A stretch of 64,000 bases of DNA from Nocardia albiluteola (GCF_018860155.1 NZ_JAHKNI010000001.1:633333-697332); one strand, 5' to 3'; counted from the first letter of the stretch, positions 50,540 to 60,444 are shown. Notes: a model not told the origin generated them from the sequence alone. Numbers and translations: made by a program.

Positions 50540-52903
50540 CTAGCGGGGTAGCGGTATCGGTATGGGAATCGGTGGCAGCCGCGGAATCTGCGGCAGGCCA
50601 GGCAGATTCACCGGGGGTGCGTCCGGCAGCGGGGCATCGCGCACGGTGCCGTCGCTGATGGACAGCGTGATCACCGAGCCTGGGATGGCCGACCCGTTGG
50701 GCGTGGTGCCCTGCACCGTCCCCTTGGCCGCGGAGCCCGGCTGCGTCACCGCCGACACCTGGAAGCCCGCGCCCACCAGGGTCGCGGTGGCCTCGGCCTG
50801 GGGCTTGCCGATCACGTCGGGAATCTGTGAATTGTTGGATCCGCGCACGTATTTGTCGTCCAACGGCGGTAGCTGGGTGGGCGGGAAGTTGCCCAGCACC
50901 GGATTGATGCCCATGAACCAGCTGCGTGCGGGTTCATTACCACCGAACAGGTTGCCGCTCGAGCAGTTGCGCAGCGGGAACGAGCAGATCTGGTCCGGGG
51001 TCGGCGAGTCGCCGTAGATGTAGGCCGCGCCGGCCATCGAGTTGGTGAAGCCGAGGAAGGCCGAGGACCGGTTGGTCTCGGTGGTTCCGGTCTTCGAGGC
51101 CACCGGGACATGCCATCCGGCCGCACGTGCGGATCCGGCCGCGGTGCCGCCGGTGGCGTCCTGGCTCAGCGCGTTGGCCAGCGTGTTGGCCAGGCCGGGA
51201 TCGATGACCTGCTGGCAGGCCTGCTGGGTCAGCGAGACCGGCTTGCCGTTGCGGTCCAGCACCTGCTTGATCGGGGAGGGCGGGCACCACTTGCCGCCCG
51301 AGGCAAGGGTCGCCGCCACGTTCGACAGCTCCAGGGGGTTGACCGCGACCGGGCCGAGGGTGAACGAACCCAGGTTCTGCTGCTTGAACATGTCGGCCAT
51401 GCTCGTGTTGCCGTGTCCGGAGGTGCCGGGCTTGGTGTAGGACCGCAGGCCCAGCCGGATCGCCATGTCGACGGTCGGGGTCACCCCGACAGCCTGAATG
51501 AGCTTGACGAACGCGGTGTTCGGCGACTGCGCGAGCGCCTCGGTCACCGACATCGGCGAGCGGTAGTTACCGGCGTTCTTGACGCAGTAGGTCATCTCCG
51601 GGCAGCCGGGAGTGCCGCTCGAGCCCATGCCCTTGGCCGCGTAGAACGACGGCACGTCGAGATTGGCGCTGGTGCCCAGGCCCTTCTCCATCGCCGCGGC
51701 CGTGGTGAAGATCTTGAAGATCGAGCCGGCGCCGTCGCCGACCATCGAGAACGGCTGCGGCTGTACCGTCTGGTGGATGCTCGCGTCCAGGCCGTAGGTG
51801 CGGCTGGACACCATCGCCAGCACGTTGTGGGAGTCCTGGCCGGGCGCGATGATGCTCGACACCTCGGCGATGTCGTCCAGATTGGCCGGCGTCATCGCGT
51901 TGACCGCGGCCTTCATCGAGTTCTGCACCGTCGGGTCCAGGGTGGTGCGGATCAGGTAGCCGCCCTTGTTGATCTGATCGGTGCTCAGTCCCGCGTCGTT
52001 CAGGTACTGCAGGGCGTAGTCGCAGAAGTAGCCGCGGTCGATGGCTGCGATGCAGCCGTTGGACAGGCCCTGCGGCTCGGGCTGCACATTGAGCGGGGTG
52101 GCCTTGGCCGCCTGGAATTCGGCCGCGCGGCTCGGGATGTTCTGCACCATGGTGTCCAGCACGATGTTCCGGCGGTCGAGCACGGCCTTCGGGTTGGTGT
52201 ACGGGTTGAACTTGGAGGTGCTCTGCACCATGCCGGCCAGCATCGCGGCCTGCTGGACGTTCAGGTCCTTGGCGTCGACCTTGAAGTAGGTCTGGGCGGC
52301 GTCCTGGATGCCGTAGGCGCCGTTTCCGAAGTACACCAGGTTGAGGTAGCGGGTGAGGATCTCGTCCTTGGAGAGTTGCTTGTCCAGCGTCAGGGCCAGG
52401 CGGATCTCGCGCAGCTTGCGCGCGGGGGTGGTCTCGATCGCGGCCCGGCGCTCGGCGTCGGTCTTGGCGACGACCAGCAGCTGGAAGTTCTTCACATACT
52501 GCTGGTCGATGGTCGAGCCACCCTGCTGCACCTCGCCGCTCGAGGTGTTGCGCAGGAACGCGCGGAAGGTGCCCTGCCAGTCGACGCCGTGATGGTTCAG
52601 GAAGCGGCGGTCCTCGATGGAGATCTGCGCCAGCTTCATGTCGTTGGAGATCTTGTCGCTCGGCACCTCGAAGCGCCGCTGCTGGTATAGGTAGGCGATC
52701 GGTGCCCCGGTCGCATCGACCATGGTGGACACCGCCGGTACGGTGCCCTCCAACACTTCGGCGGAGACGTTGTCGACGGCATCGGCGGCGCGGTTCGACA
52801 CGTACCCGAAACCACCGGCGAGCGGGAACAACAGCCCGGCGATGAGGGCGGCCGCCAGGATGCACGCCCCGGCCAGTCTGGCGAGCGTTTGTGAGATCGG
52901 CAC
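50540..52903 (-). CDS. ponA2: Class A penicillin-binding protein PonA2
   Basis: 787 residues. One membrane helix (ACILAAALIAGLLFPLAGGF, about 14–33), a glycosyltransferase domain with SIEDRRFLNHHGVDWQGT (E-D-R-x-F-x-x-H) and GGSTIDQQYVKN, a transpeptidase domain with the S-x-x-K motif as GAGSIFKIFTT, SPNTAF and KTGTT, and a C-terminal PASTA domain (IPDVIGKPQAEATATLVGAG) with a proline-rich tail. It polymerises and cross-links peptidoglycan. Homologue of Rv3682, which also neighbours the whiB4 and metallophosphoesterase genes; only this order-inverted strand differs. Confidence 0.92.
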   Translation of the reverse strand: MPISQTLARLAGACILAAALIAGLLFPLAGGFGYVSNRAADAVDNVSAEVLEGTVPAVSTMVDATGAPIAYLYQQRRFEVPSDKISNDMKLAQISIEDRRFLNHHGVDWQGTFRAFLRNTSSGEVQQGGSTIDQQYVKNFQLLVVAKTDAERRAAIETTPARKLREIRLALTLDKQLSKDEILTRYLNLVYFGNGAYGIQDAAQTYFKVDAKDLNVQQAAMLAGMVQSTSKFNPYTNPKAVLDRRNIVLDTMVQNIPSRAAEFQAAKATPLNVQPEPQGLSNGCIAAIDRGYFCDYALQYLNDAGLSTDQINKGGYLIRTTLDPTVQNSMKAAVNAMTPANLDDIAEVSSIIAPGQDSHNVLAMVSSRTYGLDASIHQTVQPQPFSMVGDGAGSIFKIFTTAAAMEKGLGTSANLDVPSFYAAKGMGSSGTPGCPEMTYCVKNAGNYRSPMSVTEALAQSPNTAFVKLIQAVGVTPTVDMAIRLGLRSYTKPGTSGHGNTSMADMFKQQNLGSFTLGPVAVNPLELSNVAATLASGGKWCPPSPIKQVLDRNGKPVSLTQQACQQVIDPGLANTLANALSQDATGGTAAGSARAAGWHVPVASKTGTTETNRSSAFLGFTNSMAGAAYIYGDSPTPDQICSFPLRNCSSGNLFGGNEPARSWFMGINPVLGNFPPTQLPPLDDKYVRGSNNSQIPDVIGKPQAEATATLVGAGFQVSAVTQPGSAAKGTVQGTTPNGSAIPGSVITLSISDGTVRDAPLPDAPPVNLPGLPQIPRLPPIPIPIPLPR

Positions 52904-53013
52904 GCCACCAGACTAAAGGCAGCCCTCGCGCGCGGGCGGTCGCGGTGCGACACTCGAATTGCGTGTACGGTCCGGACGTGGGAACCATCACATCTCGGCG
53001 GGTCCTGTCATAG

Positions 53014-53058
53014 AAACCCGGGCGTGTCGGCCGTTTGGTTCAGACTGCCCGGTTTTTT
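53014..53058 (+). terminator. Terminator-like hairpin upstream of whiB4
   Basis: AAACCCGGGC (53014–53023) can pair with GCCCGGTTTTTT (53047–53058), giving a GC-rich stem followed by six T on the plus strand. No annotated gene ends here: it lies between divergent ponA2 and whiB4. It could end a short plus-strand RNA or act as an attenuator for upstream transcripts reaching whiB4. Confidence 0.5.
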
Positions 53059-53143
53059 GTCGCATTTGCATGGACGGGCGTACCAGAAAATCTCGAGACG
53101 GTCTTGCGCTGGCCCCATACCTTTACCTAGATTGAGAACCCAG

Positions 53144-53159
53144 TGTGATAGAGCTAACA
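53144..53159. promoter_or_regulatory. CRP-like site upstream of whiB4
   Basis: TGTGA-TAGAGC-TAACA matches TGTGA-N6-TCACA in nine of ten defined bases. It lies 109 bases before the whiB4 start, and crp is encoded 4 kb away in the same block. Confidence 0.5.
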
Positions 53160-53267
53160 CTCAAAGTGGAATGTGGTGCAGGCCGCAGCGGGGTTGGGTT
53201 GCTGCGGACTGCTCGTGATTCCGGAGCGCCGTTGACCCGGTGTTCGGACTGCAAAGGGGCACACCAA

Positions 53268-53591
53268 ATGCATATGACTACCCCCATCGCTCGATTGGAC
53301 GTGGAGCAGGCCGAAGCAAGGATCGCCTGGGTCTCCCAGGCCCGATGCAAGGAAGTGGACCCCGACCAGCTGTTCGTCCGCGGCGCCGCCCAGCGCAAGG
53401 CGGCGACGATATGCCGGCACTGCCCCGTGCTGATGGAGTGCGGCGCCGACGCCCTGGACAATCGAGTCGAGTTCGGTGTGTGGGGTGGTATGACCGAGCG
53501 CCAGCGGCGTGCGCTGCTGAAACAACATCCCGAGGTGACCTCGTGGGCGGAGTTCTTCCGCGCCCAGCGGAACCAGAAGGTGGCGATCTGA
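53268..53591 (+). CDS. whiB4: WhiB4-type iron–sulfur regulator
   Basis: 107 residues. Four cluster cysteines, the first in SQARCKEVDP (about residue 27) and C-R-H-C-x5-C in ATICRHCPVLMEC (about 51–59), then the G[VI]WGG turn FGVWGGMTERQRR and a basic C-terminus. The sequence matches M. tuberculosis WhiB4 (Rv3681c), a redox-sensing nucleoid-associated repressor, including DALDNRVEFGVWGG and RALLKQHPEV. ATG 53268 has AAAGGGG upstream; an earlier in-frame start at 53145 would add an unlikely leader. Neighbours ponA2 and the ArsA-type ATPases as in mycobacteria. Confidence 0.93.
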   Translation: MHMTTPIARLDVEQAEARIAWVSQARCKEVDPDQLFVRGAAQRKAATICRHCPVLMECGADALDNRVEFGVWGGMTERQRRALLKQHPEVTSWAEFFRAQRNQKVAI

Positions 53592-53684
53592 GTCGATAAC
53601 CGACGGCGGTCCGAGTCCGGCTAGACGCGGGCTCGGGCCGTTTTCGGTTCCTCGCCGATTATTCCCGTCCGCCAAGGGGGCTTG

Positions 53685-54854
53685 TCAGGCGATGGGGGTA
53701 GCGGCGGGCGACCCGGTCAGCTGATCGGCGACCGCGCGCAGCGCGTCCAGATCCGACACCTCGAACGGCAGCGCCGTCACCGCGACGATCGGTACCCGCG
53801 GATGCGCGCCGGTGAAGCGGTGCAGCAGATGCTCCTCGCGCCGGGCGGTGGTGGCCCGGTGCGCGTGGATGCGCAGCACCTCCGCCGCCAACGCCAGCGG
53901 GTCGGACTCGGGATCCTGGGTCGAGCCGTCCGGAACCAGGCGGTCCGCGGCCGCGGTGGACTGCTCCGGGGACAGCGCGCACAGCACCGGGTGGGTGCGG
54001 TTGAGCACCAGCCCGGCCAGCGGCATGTTGTCGGTGGAGAGCCGGTCCACGAAGAACGACGCCTCACGCAGCGCATCCGGTTCGGCGGCGGCCACCACGA
54101 GGAAGTGCGTGCCCGGCCGGGACAGCATCGCGTAGGTGCGATCGGCCCGATCCTGGAAGCCGCCGAACATGGATTCGAGCGACTGCAGGAACAGCGAGGC
54201 GTCCTTGAGCATCTGGCCGCCCACGATCGTCGACACCCCGCGCACAGCCAGACTCATCGCGCCCGTCACCAAGCGGCCCACGCCCCGGCCCGGCGCCATG
54301 ATGACGCGAATCATGCGGCCGTTCAGGAAGGTGCCGAGTCGTTTCGGCGCGTCGAGGAAGTCCAGCGCGTTGCGCGAGGGCGGGGTGTCCACGATGACCA
54401 GGTCCCACTGCTTCTTCCCGACCAGCTGCCCCAGCTTCTCCATCGCCATGTACTCCTGCGTCCCGCCGAAGGAGGAGGCGACCGTCTGATAGAAGGGGTT
54501 GGCGAAGATCTGCTCGGCCTTGTCCGGCGTGGTGTGCTCGAGCACCATATCGTCGAAGGTGCGGCGCATGTTCAGCATCATCGCGTACAGCTCGCCCCGG
54601 GTCTCGGGACCCAGCGGCACCCGCTGCGGGGTATTGCCCAGATCGCTGACGCCCAGCGACTGCGCCAGCCGCCGCGCCGGGTCGATGGTCAGCACGACCA
54701 CCTTGCGCCCCGCCTCGGCGGCGCGCAGCGCGAGCGCCGCCGCCGTGGTCGTCTTCCCGACGCCGCCGCTGCCGCAGCAGACCACCACCCGCGCCGCCGG
54801 ATCGGACAGAATCGCCGAGATATCCAGCGGGAAAGCGGTGGTCGGAACGGTCAT
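53685..54854 (-). CDS. ArsA-type ATPase, second subunit (Rv3680-like)
   Basis: 389 residues. Deviant Walker [21 protein letters not shown] (about residues 27–46), switch [12 protein letters not shown], and switch [17 protein letters not shown]. Arsenite/GET3-family ATPases work as pairs; this is the second of two, whose ATG overlaps the first gene's stop (TGATG). In M. tuberculosis the pair Rv3679–Rv3680 forms a complex involved in resisting glycerol and nitrosative stress. No membrane segments. Confidence 0.9.
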   Translation of the reverse strand: MTVPTTAFPLDISAILSDPAARVVVCCGSGGVGKTTTAAALALRAAEAGRKVVVLTIDPARRLAQSLGVSDLGNTPQRVPLGPETRGELYAMMLNMRRTFDDMVLEHTTPDKAEQIFANPFYQTVASSFGGTQEYMAMEKLGQLVGKKQWDLVIVDTPPSRNALDFLDAPKRLGTFLNGRMIRVIMAPGRGVGRLVTGAMSLAVRGVSTIVGGQMLKDASLFLQSLESMFGGFQDRADRTYAMLSRPGTHFLVVAAAEPDALREASFFVDRLSTDNMPLAGLVLNRTHPVLCALSPEQSTAAADRLVPDGSTQDPESDPLALAAEVLRIHAHRATTARREEHLLHRFTGAHPRVPIVAVTALPFEVSDLDALRAVADQLTGSPAATPIA

Positions 54855-55921
54855 CAGCGAACTCCCTGTGCGCTCAGATGTTCGGATAGCTCATAGAGTC
54901 CGCCCAGGTCCATGCCGTCGGGCAGGGTCGGCAGGTACAGCCGGTTGATGTCGACCTTGGCCAGTTCGGCCGCGCTGTCGTCCTGGGCCTGCAGGATGGC
55001 GCTGTGCTGCATGGTCTCCTCGAGCAGGCCCTGGAAATCGTTGTCGGACAGGTCGATTCCCGCAGCACCCAGTCCGGTGCGCAGGGCGTCGGCATCGATG
55101 TCGCCGCCCACGGCCCGCCGGCGCAGCGACGCGGGCAGGAACCCCTCGGTGGCCCGGTTGACGATCACCGTTCCGATGCGGAAGTCGGCCTCGGTCAGCT
55201 CCGCGACAGCATCGGCGGTCTCCTGCACCGGCAGCGCCTCGAGCAGGGTCACTAGGTGCACGATGGTCTGCTCGGAATGCAGCAGATTCGACACGCCCAC
55301 GGCCTGCGAGGCGATCGGCCCGCCCTTGGCGACGTCGGCCATCGCCTTGGTGACGTCCAGGAATCCGGCGATGCGGCCGGTCGGCGGCGCGTCCACCACG
55401 ATCTCGTCATAGACCGGACGGGTCACACCACCTGATTTCTCGGTCCGCACAACGCATTCCTTGATCTTGCCGGTGAGGATGACGTCCTTCAGGCCCGGCG
55501 CGATCGTGGTGACGAACTCGATGGCGCCCATCCGGCGCATCGCCCGCCCGGCGAAGCCGAGGTTGTAGAACATGTCCAGGTATTCGAGGAACGCGTACTC
55601 GATGTCCAGGGCCAGTGCCATCACCTCGCCGCCGCCGTCGGCGGTGGCGATCTTCGTCTCGGTCGGAGGCAGCGGCGGCAGATCGAACAGCTGCGCGATC
55701 GATTGACGCCCCTCCACCTCGACCAGCAGCACCCGTCGCCCGCCCGCGGCCAGGGCCAGGGCCAAAGCCGCGGCGACCGTGGACTTTCCGGTGCCGCCCT
55801 TCCCGGAGACGTAGTGCAGCCGGGCCTTGTCCGCCCGCTCCGGCCATCCCAGCTCCGGCCCCTCCTCGGTGGAAACGGGCGCCGCTATCGGTACTCCCAC
55901 GTTCGCGAGCCTATAACCCAT
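54854..55921 (-). CDS. ArsA-type ATPase, first subunit (Rv3679-like)
   Basis: 355 residues. Walker [21 protein letters not shown] (about residues 39–58), then [13 protein letters not shown] (in place of switch I D-P), [20 protein letters not shown] (switch II) and the C-terminal helical region. The gene couples to the following ATPase by a one-base TGATG overlap, so the two are made in equal amounts. GTG 55900 (VGVPIAAPV) is a shorter alternative start. Divergent from the DUF4177 gene. Confidence 0.9.
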   Translation of the reverse strand: MGYRLANVGVPIAAPVSTEEGPELGWPERADKARLHYVSGKGGTGKSTVAAALALALAAGGRRVLLVEVEGRQSIAQLFDLPPLPPTETKIATADGGGEVMALALDIEYAFLEYLDMFYNLGFAGRAMRRMGAIEFVTTIAPGLKDVILTGKIKECVVRTEKSGGVTRPVYDEIVVDAPPTGRIAGFLDVTKAMADVAKGGPIASQAVGVSNLLHSEQTIVHLVTLLEALPVQETADAVAELTEADFRIGTVIVNRATEGFLPASLRRRAVGGDIDADALRTGLGAAGIDLSDNDFQGLLEETMQHSAILQAQDDSAAELAKVDINRLYLPTLPDGMDLGGLYELSEHLSAQGVR

Positions 55922-56027
55922 TGCGAAAACCCCGGCACGGGATACGCCGACTGTCTGCTAGGCCACATGCGGATCCGGTCGAGCCCAACGGTTCGCAAGA
56001 CTGCGTAACCCCGATACGCTCGGGCAC

Positions 56028-56192
56028 ATGAGTGATCTGACCCTATGGGAATACGCGACAGTCCCGTTGCTGACGCATGCGACCAAGCAGATTCTGGACC
56101 AGTGGGGCGCCGACGGCTGGGAACTGGTGACCGTCCTGCCCGGGCCGACCGGCGAACAGCACGTCGCCTACCTGAAGCGGGTGAAGGGCTGA
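56028..56192 (+). CDS. DUF4177 small protein
   Basis: 54 residues, MSDLTLWEYATVPLLTHATK, then QILDQWGADGWELVTVLPGP and a basic end. The W-E-Y-x-T-V-P-L and D-G-W-E-L-V pattern is the DUF4177 family. Too short for automated gene calls, but well conserved in position: its TGA overlaps the RidA ATG (TGATG). Function unknown; co-translated with RidA. Confidence 0.8.
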   Translation: MSDLTLWEYATVPLLTHATKQILDQWGADGWELVTVLPGPTGEQHVAYLKRVKG

Positions 56193-56653
56193 TGAGCGAG
56201 ATCTGGCGCAAGAACCTCGAGCGGCTCGGCCTGGAGCTGCCCGGCGTGGCTGCCCCGGCGGGCGCCTACATTCCGGCGCTGCGCAGCGGCCAGCTGGTGT
56301 ACACCTCCGGTCAGCTGCCGTTCGTGGACGGCAAGCTGTTCGCCGAGGGCAAGGTCGGCGCGGAGGTCACCCCGGAGCAGGCCAAGGAGGCCGCCAAGCT
56401 GTGCGCGCTCAACGCGCTCGCCGCGGTCCACGACGTGGCCGGACTCGATGCGGTCGTGCGGATCGTGAAGGTCGTCGGATTCGTGGCCTCCGCACCGGGA
56501 TTCAACGATCAGCCGCTGGTGATCAACGGCGCCTCGGAATTGCTCGGCGAGGTGTTCGGCGACGCCGGCAAGCACGCGCGTTCCGCGGTCGGCGTCTTCG
56601 AGCTGCCCCGGAACACCCCGGTCGAGGTGGAGATCATCGCCGAGATCGCGTAA
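56192..56653 (+). CDS. RidA family protein (Rv3678c-like)
   Basis: 153 residues of the YjgF/YER057c/UK114 trimeric fold: [30 protein letters not shown] segment in [20 protein letters not shown], and the closing [20 protein letters not shown] (RidA arginine R-S-A-V-G-V). True RidA hydrolyses reactive 2-aminoacrylate; this longer mycobacterial branch may differ. Overlaps the DUF4177 gene and precedes the metallo-beta-lactamase-fold gene by 60 bp. Confidence 0.88.
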   Translation: MSEIWRKNLERLGLELPGVAAPAGAYIPALRSGQLVYTSGQLPFVDGKLFAEGKVGAEVTPEQAKEAAKLCALNALAAVHDVAGLDAVVRIVKVVGFVASAPGFNDQPLVINGASELLGEVFGDAGKHARSAVGVFELPRNTPVEVEIIAEIA

Positions 56654-56713
56654 ATCTGGAAGTTGGTGGTGGGTCGTGGAACCTGTTACCGCACTGCGCG
56701 TTAGGACACTGTC

Positions 56714-57505
56714 ATGACCCTCACCCATCCCGCGTACGGGCAATTGCGGCCGGTCACACCTACCGCATCGGTACTGCTGGCGGACAATCCGAACCAGATG
56801 ACCCTGCAGGGCACCAACACCTGGATTCTGCGCGCCCCGGGCCGGTCCGACTGCGTCGTGATCGACCCGGGGCCCAAGGACCGCGCGCACAGCGAGGCGA
56901 TCGCGCGCGAGACCAACGGAAATATCGCCCTCACCCTGATCACGCACCACCATCACGACCACACCGGCGGCATCGACCGGCTGACGAAGCTGACCGGCAC
57001 GTCCGTGCGTGCGGTGGAGCGCGAGTTCCTGCGGGGTTCGGTCACGCCGTTGGCCGACGGCGAGGTCATCGAGGCGGCGGGGGTGCGCATCACGGTGCTG
57101 GCAACCCCCGGGCACACACAGGACTCGGTCAGCTTCGTGCTCGAGGATGCCGTGCTGACCGGTGACACCGTGCTCGGCAGCGGCACCACGGTGCTGGAAT
57201 CACGCGACGGCGCGCTGGGCGACTACCTGGCCTCGATGGACACGCTGGCCGCGGTGGCCCCGGGCAGGGCCCTGCTGCCCGCGCACGGACCCGATCACCC
57301 CGAGGCCGAGCCCGTCATCCGGTATTACATCCAGCATCGCCAGGAGCGGTTGGAGCAGGTGCGCGCGGCGCTGCGGGAACTGGGCCCCGACGCCAAGCCT
57401 TTGCAGATCGTCGCGAAGGTCTACGCCGACGTCGACAAGAAGCTCTGGCCCGCCGCGCGCAGCTCGGTGCAGGCGCAGCTGGCGTATCTGCGCAGCCAGA
57501 ACTAG
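56714..57505 (+). CDS. Metallo-beta-lactamase fold hydrolase (Rv3677c-like)
   Basis: 263 residues. Zinc motif ITHHHHDHTGGIDRL (H-x-H-x-D-H, about residues 76–82), ATPGHTQDSVSF, LTGDTVLGSGTTV and AHGPDH complete the ligand set. The C-terminal helical extension (HRQERLEQVRAAL) is like LACTB2/hydroxyacylglutathione hydrolase relatives. Probably hydrolyses a thioester or nucleic acid; substrate unknown. Same neighbour pattern (RidA before, crp after, convergent) as in M. tuberculosis. Confidence 0.88.
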   Translation: MTLTHPAYGQLRPVTPTASVLLADNPNQMTLQGTNTWILRAPGRSDCVVIDPGPKDRAHSEAIARETNGNIALTLITHHHHDHTGGIDRLTKLTGTSVRAVEREFLRGSVTPLADGEVIEAAGVRITVLATPGHTQDSVSFVLEDAVLTGDTVLGSGTTVLESRDGALGDYLASMDTLAAVAPGRALLPAHGPDHPEAEPVIRYYIQHRQERLEQVRAALRELGPDAKPLQIVAKVYADVDKKLWPAARSSVQAQLAYLRSQN

Positions 57506-57525
57506 ACGAAACTGCCGCCGGGACA

Positions 57526-57594
57526 CGTCATCCCGGCATGCAATTGGCCGGGATCCATACGCTGGATCCCGGCCACGAGCACGCCGGGATGACG
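57526..57594. repeat. Nested palindromic intergenic element
   Basis: Outer arms CGTCATCCCGGC (57526–57537) and GCCGGGATGACG (57583–57594) are perfect complements; inside, GGCCGGGATCC (57546–57556) pairs perfectly with GGATCCCGGCC (57564–57574) around a seven-base loop. A 69-bp REP-like element between the converging hydrolase and crp genes; it may also serve as a terminator. Confidence 0.75.
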
Positions 57595-57616
57595 AGTTCG
57601 GTTGTGGTGGCGCGGC

Positions 57617-58291
57617 TCAGCGAGCGCGGCGGGCTAGACGCTCCGAGTCGGAGATCAGCACGCTCTTGCCCTCGAGCCGCAGCCAGCCGCGGTGCGCGAA
57701 GTCGGCCAGGGCCTTGTTCACGGTCTCGCGGGAGGCGCCGACCAGCTGGGCGATCTCCTCCTGGGTGAGGTCGTGCGTGACGCGCAGCGCGCCGGCCTCC
57801 TGGGTGCCGAACCGCTGGGCCAGCGTCAGCAGCGCCTTGGCAACGCGGCCGGGGACGTCGGTGAAGATGAGGTCGGCCAGGTTGTTGTTGGTGCGGCGCA
57901 GGCGGCGGGCCAGCACGCGCAGCAGCTGCTCGGCGATCTCCGGGCGCTGATCGATCCACGACTTGAGCGCATCGCGGTCCATCGTCACGGCGCGGACCTC
58001 GGTCACGGTGGTGGCCGTGGAGGTGCGCGGGCCCGGGTCGAAGATCGACAGCTCGCCGAACATGTCCGACGGGCCCATGATGGTCAGCAGGTTCTCCCGG
58101 CCATCGGGGGAGCGGCGGCCGATCTTCACCTTGCCCGATGTGATGATGTACAGCCGGTCGCCCGGCTCACCCTCGTTGAAGATGATGTGACCGCGAGGAA
58201 AGTCGACAGGCTGTAGTTGTTTGGCGAGAGCGGCCACCGCGGTGGGCTCGACGCCTTGGAAGATGCCTGCTCTGGCGAGGGCCTCGTCCAC
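57617..58291 (-). CDS. crp: cAMP receptor protein family regulator (Crp/GlxR)
   Basis: 224 residues, as in M. tuberculosis Crp (Rv3676). Cyclic-nucleotide domain with [40 protein letters not shown] (phosphate-binding cassette, E-L-S and R-T-S-T contacts), central helix [20 protein letters not shown], and C-terminal helix-turn-helix [30 protein letters not shown] split here for length. Global regulator of carbon use and dormancy genes; TGTGA-N6-TCACA sites. A plausible site overlaps its own -35 region. Confidence 0.94.
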   Translation of the reverse strand: MDEALARAGIFQGVEPTAVAALAKQLQPVDFPRGHIIFNEGEPGDRLYIITSGKVKIGRRSPDGRENLLTIMGPSDMFGELSIFDPGPRTSTATTVTEVRAVTMDRDALKSWIDQRPEIAEQLLRVLARRLRRTNNNLADLIFTDVPGRVAKALLTLAQRFGTQEAGALRVTHDLTQEEIAQLVGASRETVNKALADFAHRGWLRLEGKSVLISDSERLARRAR

Positions 58292-58599
58292 GAATGTGCT
58301 CCTTATGGGATTGACGGTGTACTAGCGGCAGCGGGCCACAACGTGGTGACGACGCAAGCTGCCGCTTGCGGGCCCGTCGCTGTCGCCCCGGGTCCTGGCC
58401 GGACCGAAGCGAACGGCCGACAGTGCAGTCTACTTTGCATTCGGGCAGCGTAGTGACCGACACCACGTTATGTGCGGTTGGTGAAACGACCGCGATGTCC
58501 GAAAAGTTCCCGCGATCGCAGCGTTGTCCCACCCCGTCGGCTCCGCCGACTCACCAACCCCGTTCGCGGGTATCGGCCAACACCGTATCGAACGCTGTG
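58292..58599 (-). promoter_or_regulatory. crp upstream region with hairpin, -10 and possible autoregulatory site
   Basis: 308 bp with no gene. TAGACT (minus strand, 58427–58432) is a good -10; AGTGA-CCGACA-CCACG (58452–58467) is a weak CRP-like dyad (seven of ten) overlapping the -35 position. Between promoter and gene, CGCAAGC (58353–58359) and GCTTGCG (58364–58370) form a hairpin in the leader RNA. Confidence 0.4.
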
Positions 58600-58842
58600 T
58601 CAGCTGGCCTGGGCGACGTCCAATTCGTCGCCGCGTGTGCGGCGCGGACCCATCCGGGTCGCGGCGGCGGGCACGCCGAGTTTGGCCAGCTCGTTCACCT
58701 CTGCATTGCTGGCGCGGTCGAGGTATTGCTGGACCTCTTCTTCCGGTTCGAGCAGTTTGCGAAGCCGATTTTCGACGCGTTCCATGAACAGCGCGAACAG
58801 CATCAGCACCACCGGGAAGAGCACCACAGCGAGTCCTTGCAT
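58600..58842 (-). CDS. Small membrane protein (Rv3675-like position)
   Basis: 80 residues: an N-terminal membrane helix (MQGLAVVLFPVVLMLFALFM) followed by a charged coiled-coil stretch (ERVENRLRKLLEPEEEVQQY) and a basic tail. Start ATG 58842 is used; a GTG at 58881 would add 13 residues. No ribosome binding site is visible for either. Position between crp and nth is that of Rv3675 in M. tuberculosis, a possible membrane protein of unknown role. Confidence 0.7.
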   Translation of the reverse strand: MQGLAVVLFPVVLMLFALFMERVENRLRKLLEPEEEVQQYLDRASNAEVNELAKLGVPAAATRMGPRRTRGDELDVAQAS

Positions 58843-58978
58843 ACGGAGGAGTAAACACTGAGAAGGTCTCGGATGGAACACGGGAGGTCATCCGGGGGGA
58901 TCACACCCGGTGGCGTCTTCGGGTCCGCGACGGCCCCGACGGGGGCTCGGTGTCGGTGTGTATCCGTAAGGTGGACTC

Positions 58979-59809
58979 GTGCCTGAACCCAGACTCAGCG
59001 CCGCGCCCGGGAGCGACGGGGCCGCGTCGAAAACCGTCGAAACTCCGCGGCGGCGGAACGCATCCGCCGTGCGTGCGGCCAAGTTCGCCGCCGAAACGCG
59101 CCTGAGCCTGGTGCGCCGCGCGCGCCGCATGAATCGCACGCTGACCCTGGCGTTCCCGGATGCGCACTGCGAACTGGATTTCACCACCCCGCTCGAATTG
59201 GCCGTGGCGACAATTCTTTCCGCGCAGTGCACCGATGTCCGCGTGAATTTGACCACCCCCGCGCTGTTCGCCCGCTACCGCGACGCCCGCGCCTATGCCG
59301 AGGCCGATCGCACCGAACTCGAGGAATACATCCGCCCGACCGGTTTCTACCGCAACAAGACCAACTCGCTCATCGGGCTGGGCCAGGCGCTGCTGGAGCG
59401 GTACGACGGAGAATTGCCCGGCAGCCTGGAGGAATTGGTCACGCTGCCGGGAATCGGCCGTAAGACCGCCAACGTTATCCTCGGTAATGCGTTCGATGTG
59501 CCGGGTATCACAGTCGACACCCATTTCGGGCGGCTGGTGCGCCGCTGGGGCTGGACTACAGAAGAAGATCCGGTCAAGGTCGAGCACGCGGTGGGCGAGC
59601 TGATCGAGCGCAAGGACTGGACGATGCTCTCGCATCGGGTGATCTTCCACGGCCGCCGGGTGTGTCATGCCCGCAAACCCGCCTGCGGCGCGTGCCTGCT
59701 GGCCAAGGACTGCCCCTCCTTCGGGGAGGGCCCGACCGATCCGGCCGCCGCGGCCGCGCTGATCAAGGGACCCGAGGCCGAACATCTGCTCGAATTGGCC
59801 GGCCGGTGA
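58979..59809 (+). CDS. nth: Endonuclease III
   Basis: 276 residues. DNA glycosylase/AP lyase of the HhH-GPD family: helix-hairpin-helix with catalytic Lys in [20 protein letters not shown], catalytic Asp in [14 protein letters not shown], and the C-terminal [4Fe-4S] loop [17 protein letters not shown] (C-x6-C-x2-C-x5-C). Removes oxidised pyrimidines from DNA. GTG start at 58979. A basic N-terminal extension of about 40 residues is longer than in E. coli Nth and is usual for actinobacteria. Overlaps the TlpA-like gene by GTGA. Confidence 0.94.
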   Translation: MPEPRLSAAPGSDGAASKTVETPRRRNASAVRAAKFAAETRLSLVRRARRMNRTLTLAFPDAHCELDFTTPLELAVATILSAQCTDVRVNLTTPALFARYRDARAYAEADRTELEEYIRPTGFYRNKTNSLIGLGQALLERYDGELPGSLEELVTLPGIGRKTANVILGNAFDVPGITVDTHFGRLVRRWGWTTEEDPVKVEHAVGELIERKDWTMLSHRVIFHGRRVCHARKPACGACLLAKDCPSFGEGPTDPAAAAALIKGPEAEHLLELAGR

Positions 59810-60444
59810 GGTCGATTCCCGCGGCCTGGCGCTGGACCTTCGTCGGGCTGATCGCGGTCGTCGCGCTGGCGGTCGCGCTGTGGCCGCGCGCGCAGCGACC
59901 CGGCCCCGCCGCCTCGCCGACGGCATCGGCGCAACAGTCCGATTCCGGCGTCACGGCTGCCGAGCGCGCGGCGGCCGCGCTGGCGGACTGCCCGCGGCCC
60001 ACGGGCGCCGCGGCGGCGGGTTCGCTGGCCGGGATCACCCTCGACTGCCTGAACGACGGCCACCCGGTCGACCTGGCCGCCGCGCTGGCCGGGCGGCCCG
60101 CGCTGGTGAATCTGTGGGCGTACTGGTGCCAGCCGTGCGCACAGGAGCTGCCGGCCCTGCAGCAGTTCGCCGACCGGGCCGGGCCGGCGGTCACCGTGCT
60201 GACCGTGCACAGCGATCCGGCCGAGGCGAAGGCCCTGGCGCGCCTGCACGACCTGGATGTGCACCTGCCGGGCGTGCAGGACGGCGCGGCGAAGGTCCGC
60301 ACCGCGGTCGGCGCGCCCTCGGTGCTCCCGGTTTCGGTGCTGGTCCGCGCCGATGGTTCGATCGCCAAGGTGATCGTGCGACCGTTCGGCAATGCGGGCG
60401 ATATCGCCGAAACCGTCGCGGCGGACCTCGGGGTCCGGGTATGA
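59806..60444 (+). CDS. TlpA-like membrane-anchored thioredoxin (Rv3673c-like)
   Basis: 212 residues. N-terminal anchor [17 protein letters not shown], a linker, then a thioredoxin fold with active site [16 protein letters not shown] (C-x2-C, about residues 107–110) and the cis-Pro in [13 protein letters not shown]. An additional cysteine pair (LADCPRP and TLDCLND) is upstream in the sequence. Extracytoplasmic disulfide or mycothiol-linked redox partner. Start GTG 59806 overlaps nth (GTGA). Confidence 0.88.
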   Translation: MRSIPAAWRWTFVGLIAVVALAVALWPRAQRPGPAASPTASAQQSDSGVTAAERAAAALADCPRPTGAAAAGSLAGITLDCLNDGHPVDLAAALAGRPALVNLWAYWCQPCAQELPALQQFADRAGPAVTVLTVHSDPAEAKALARLHDLDVHLPGVQDGAAKVRTAVGAPSVLPVSVLVRADGSIAKVIVRPFGNAGDIAETVAADLGVRV

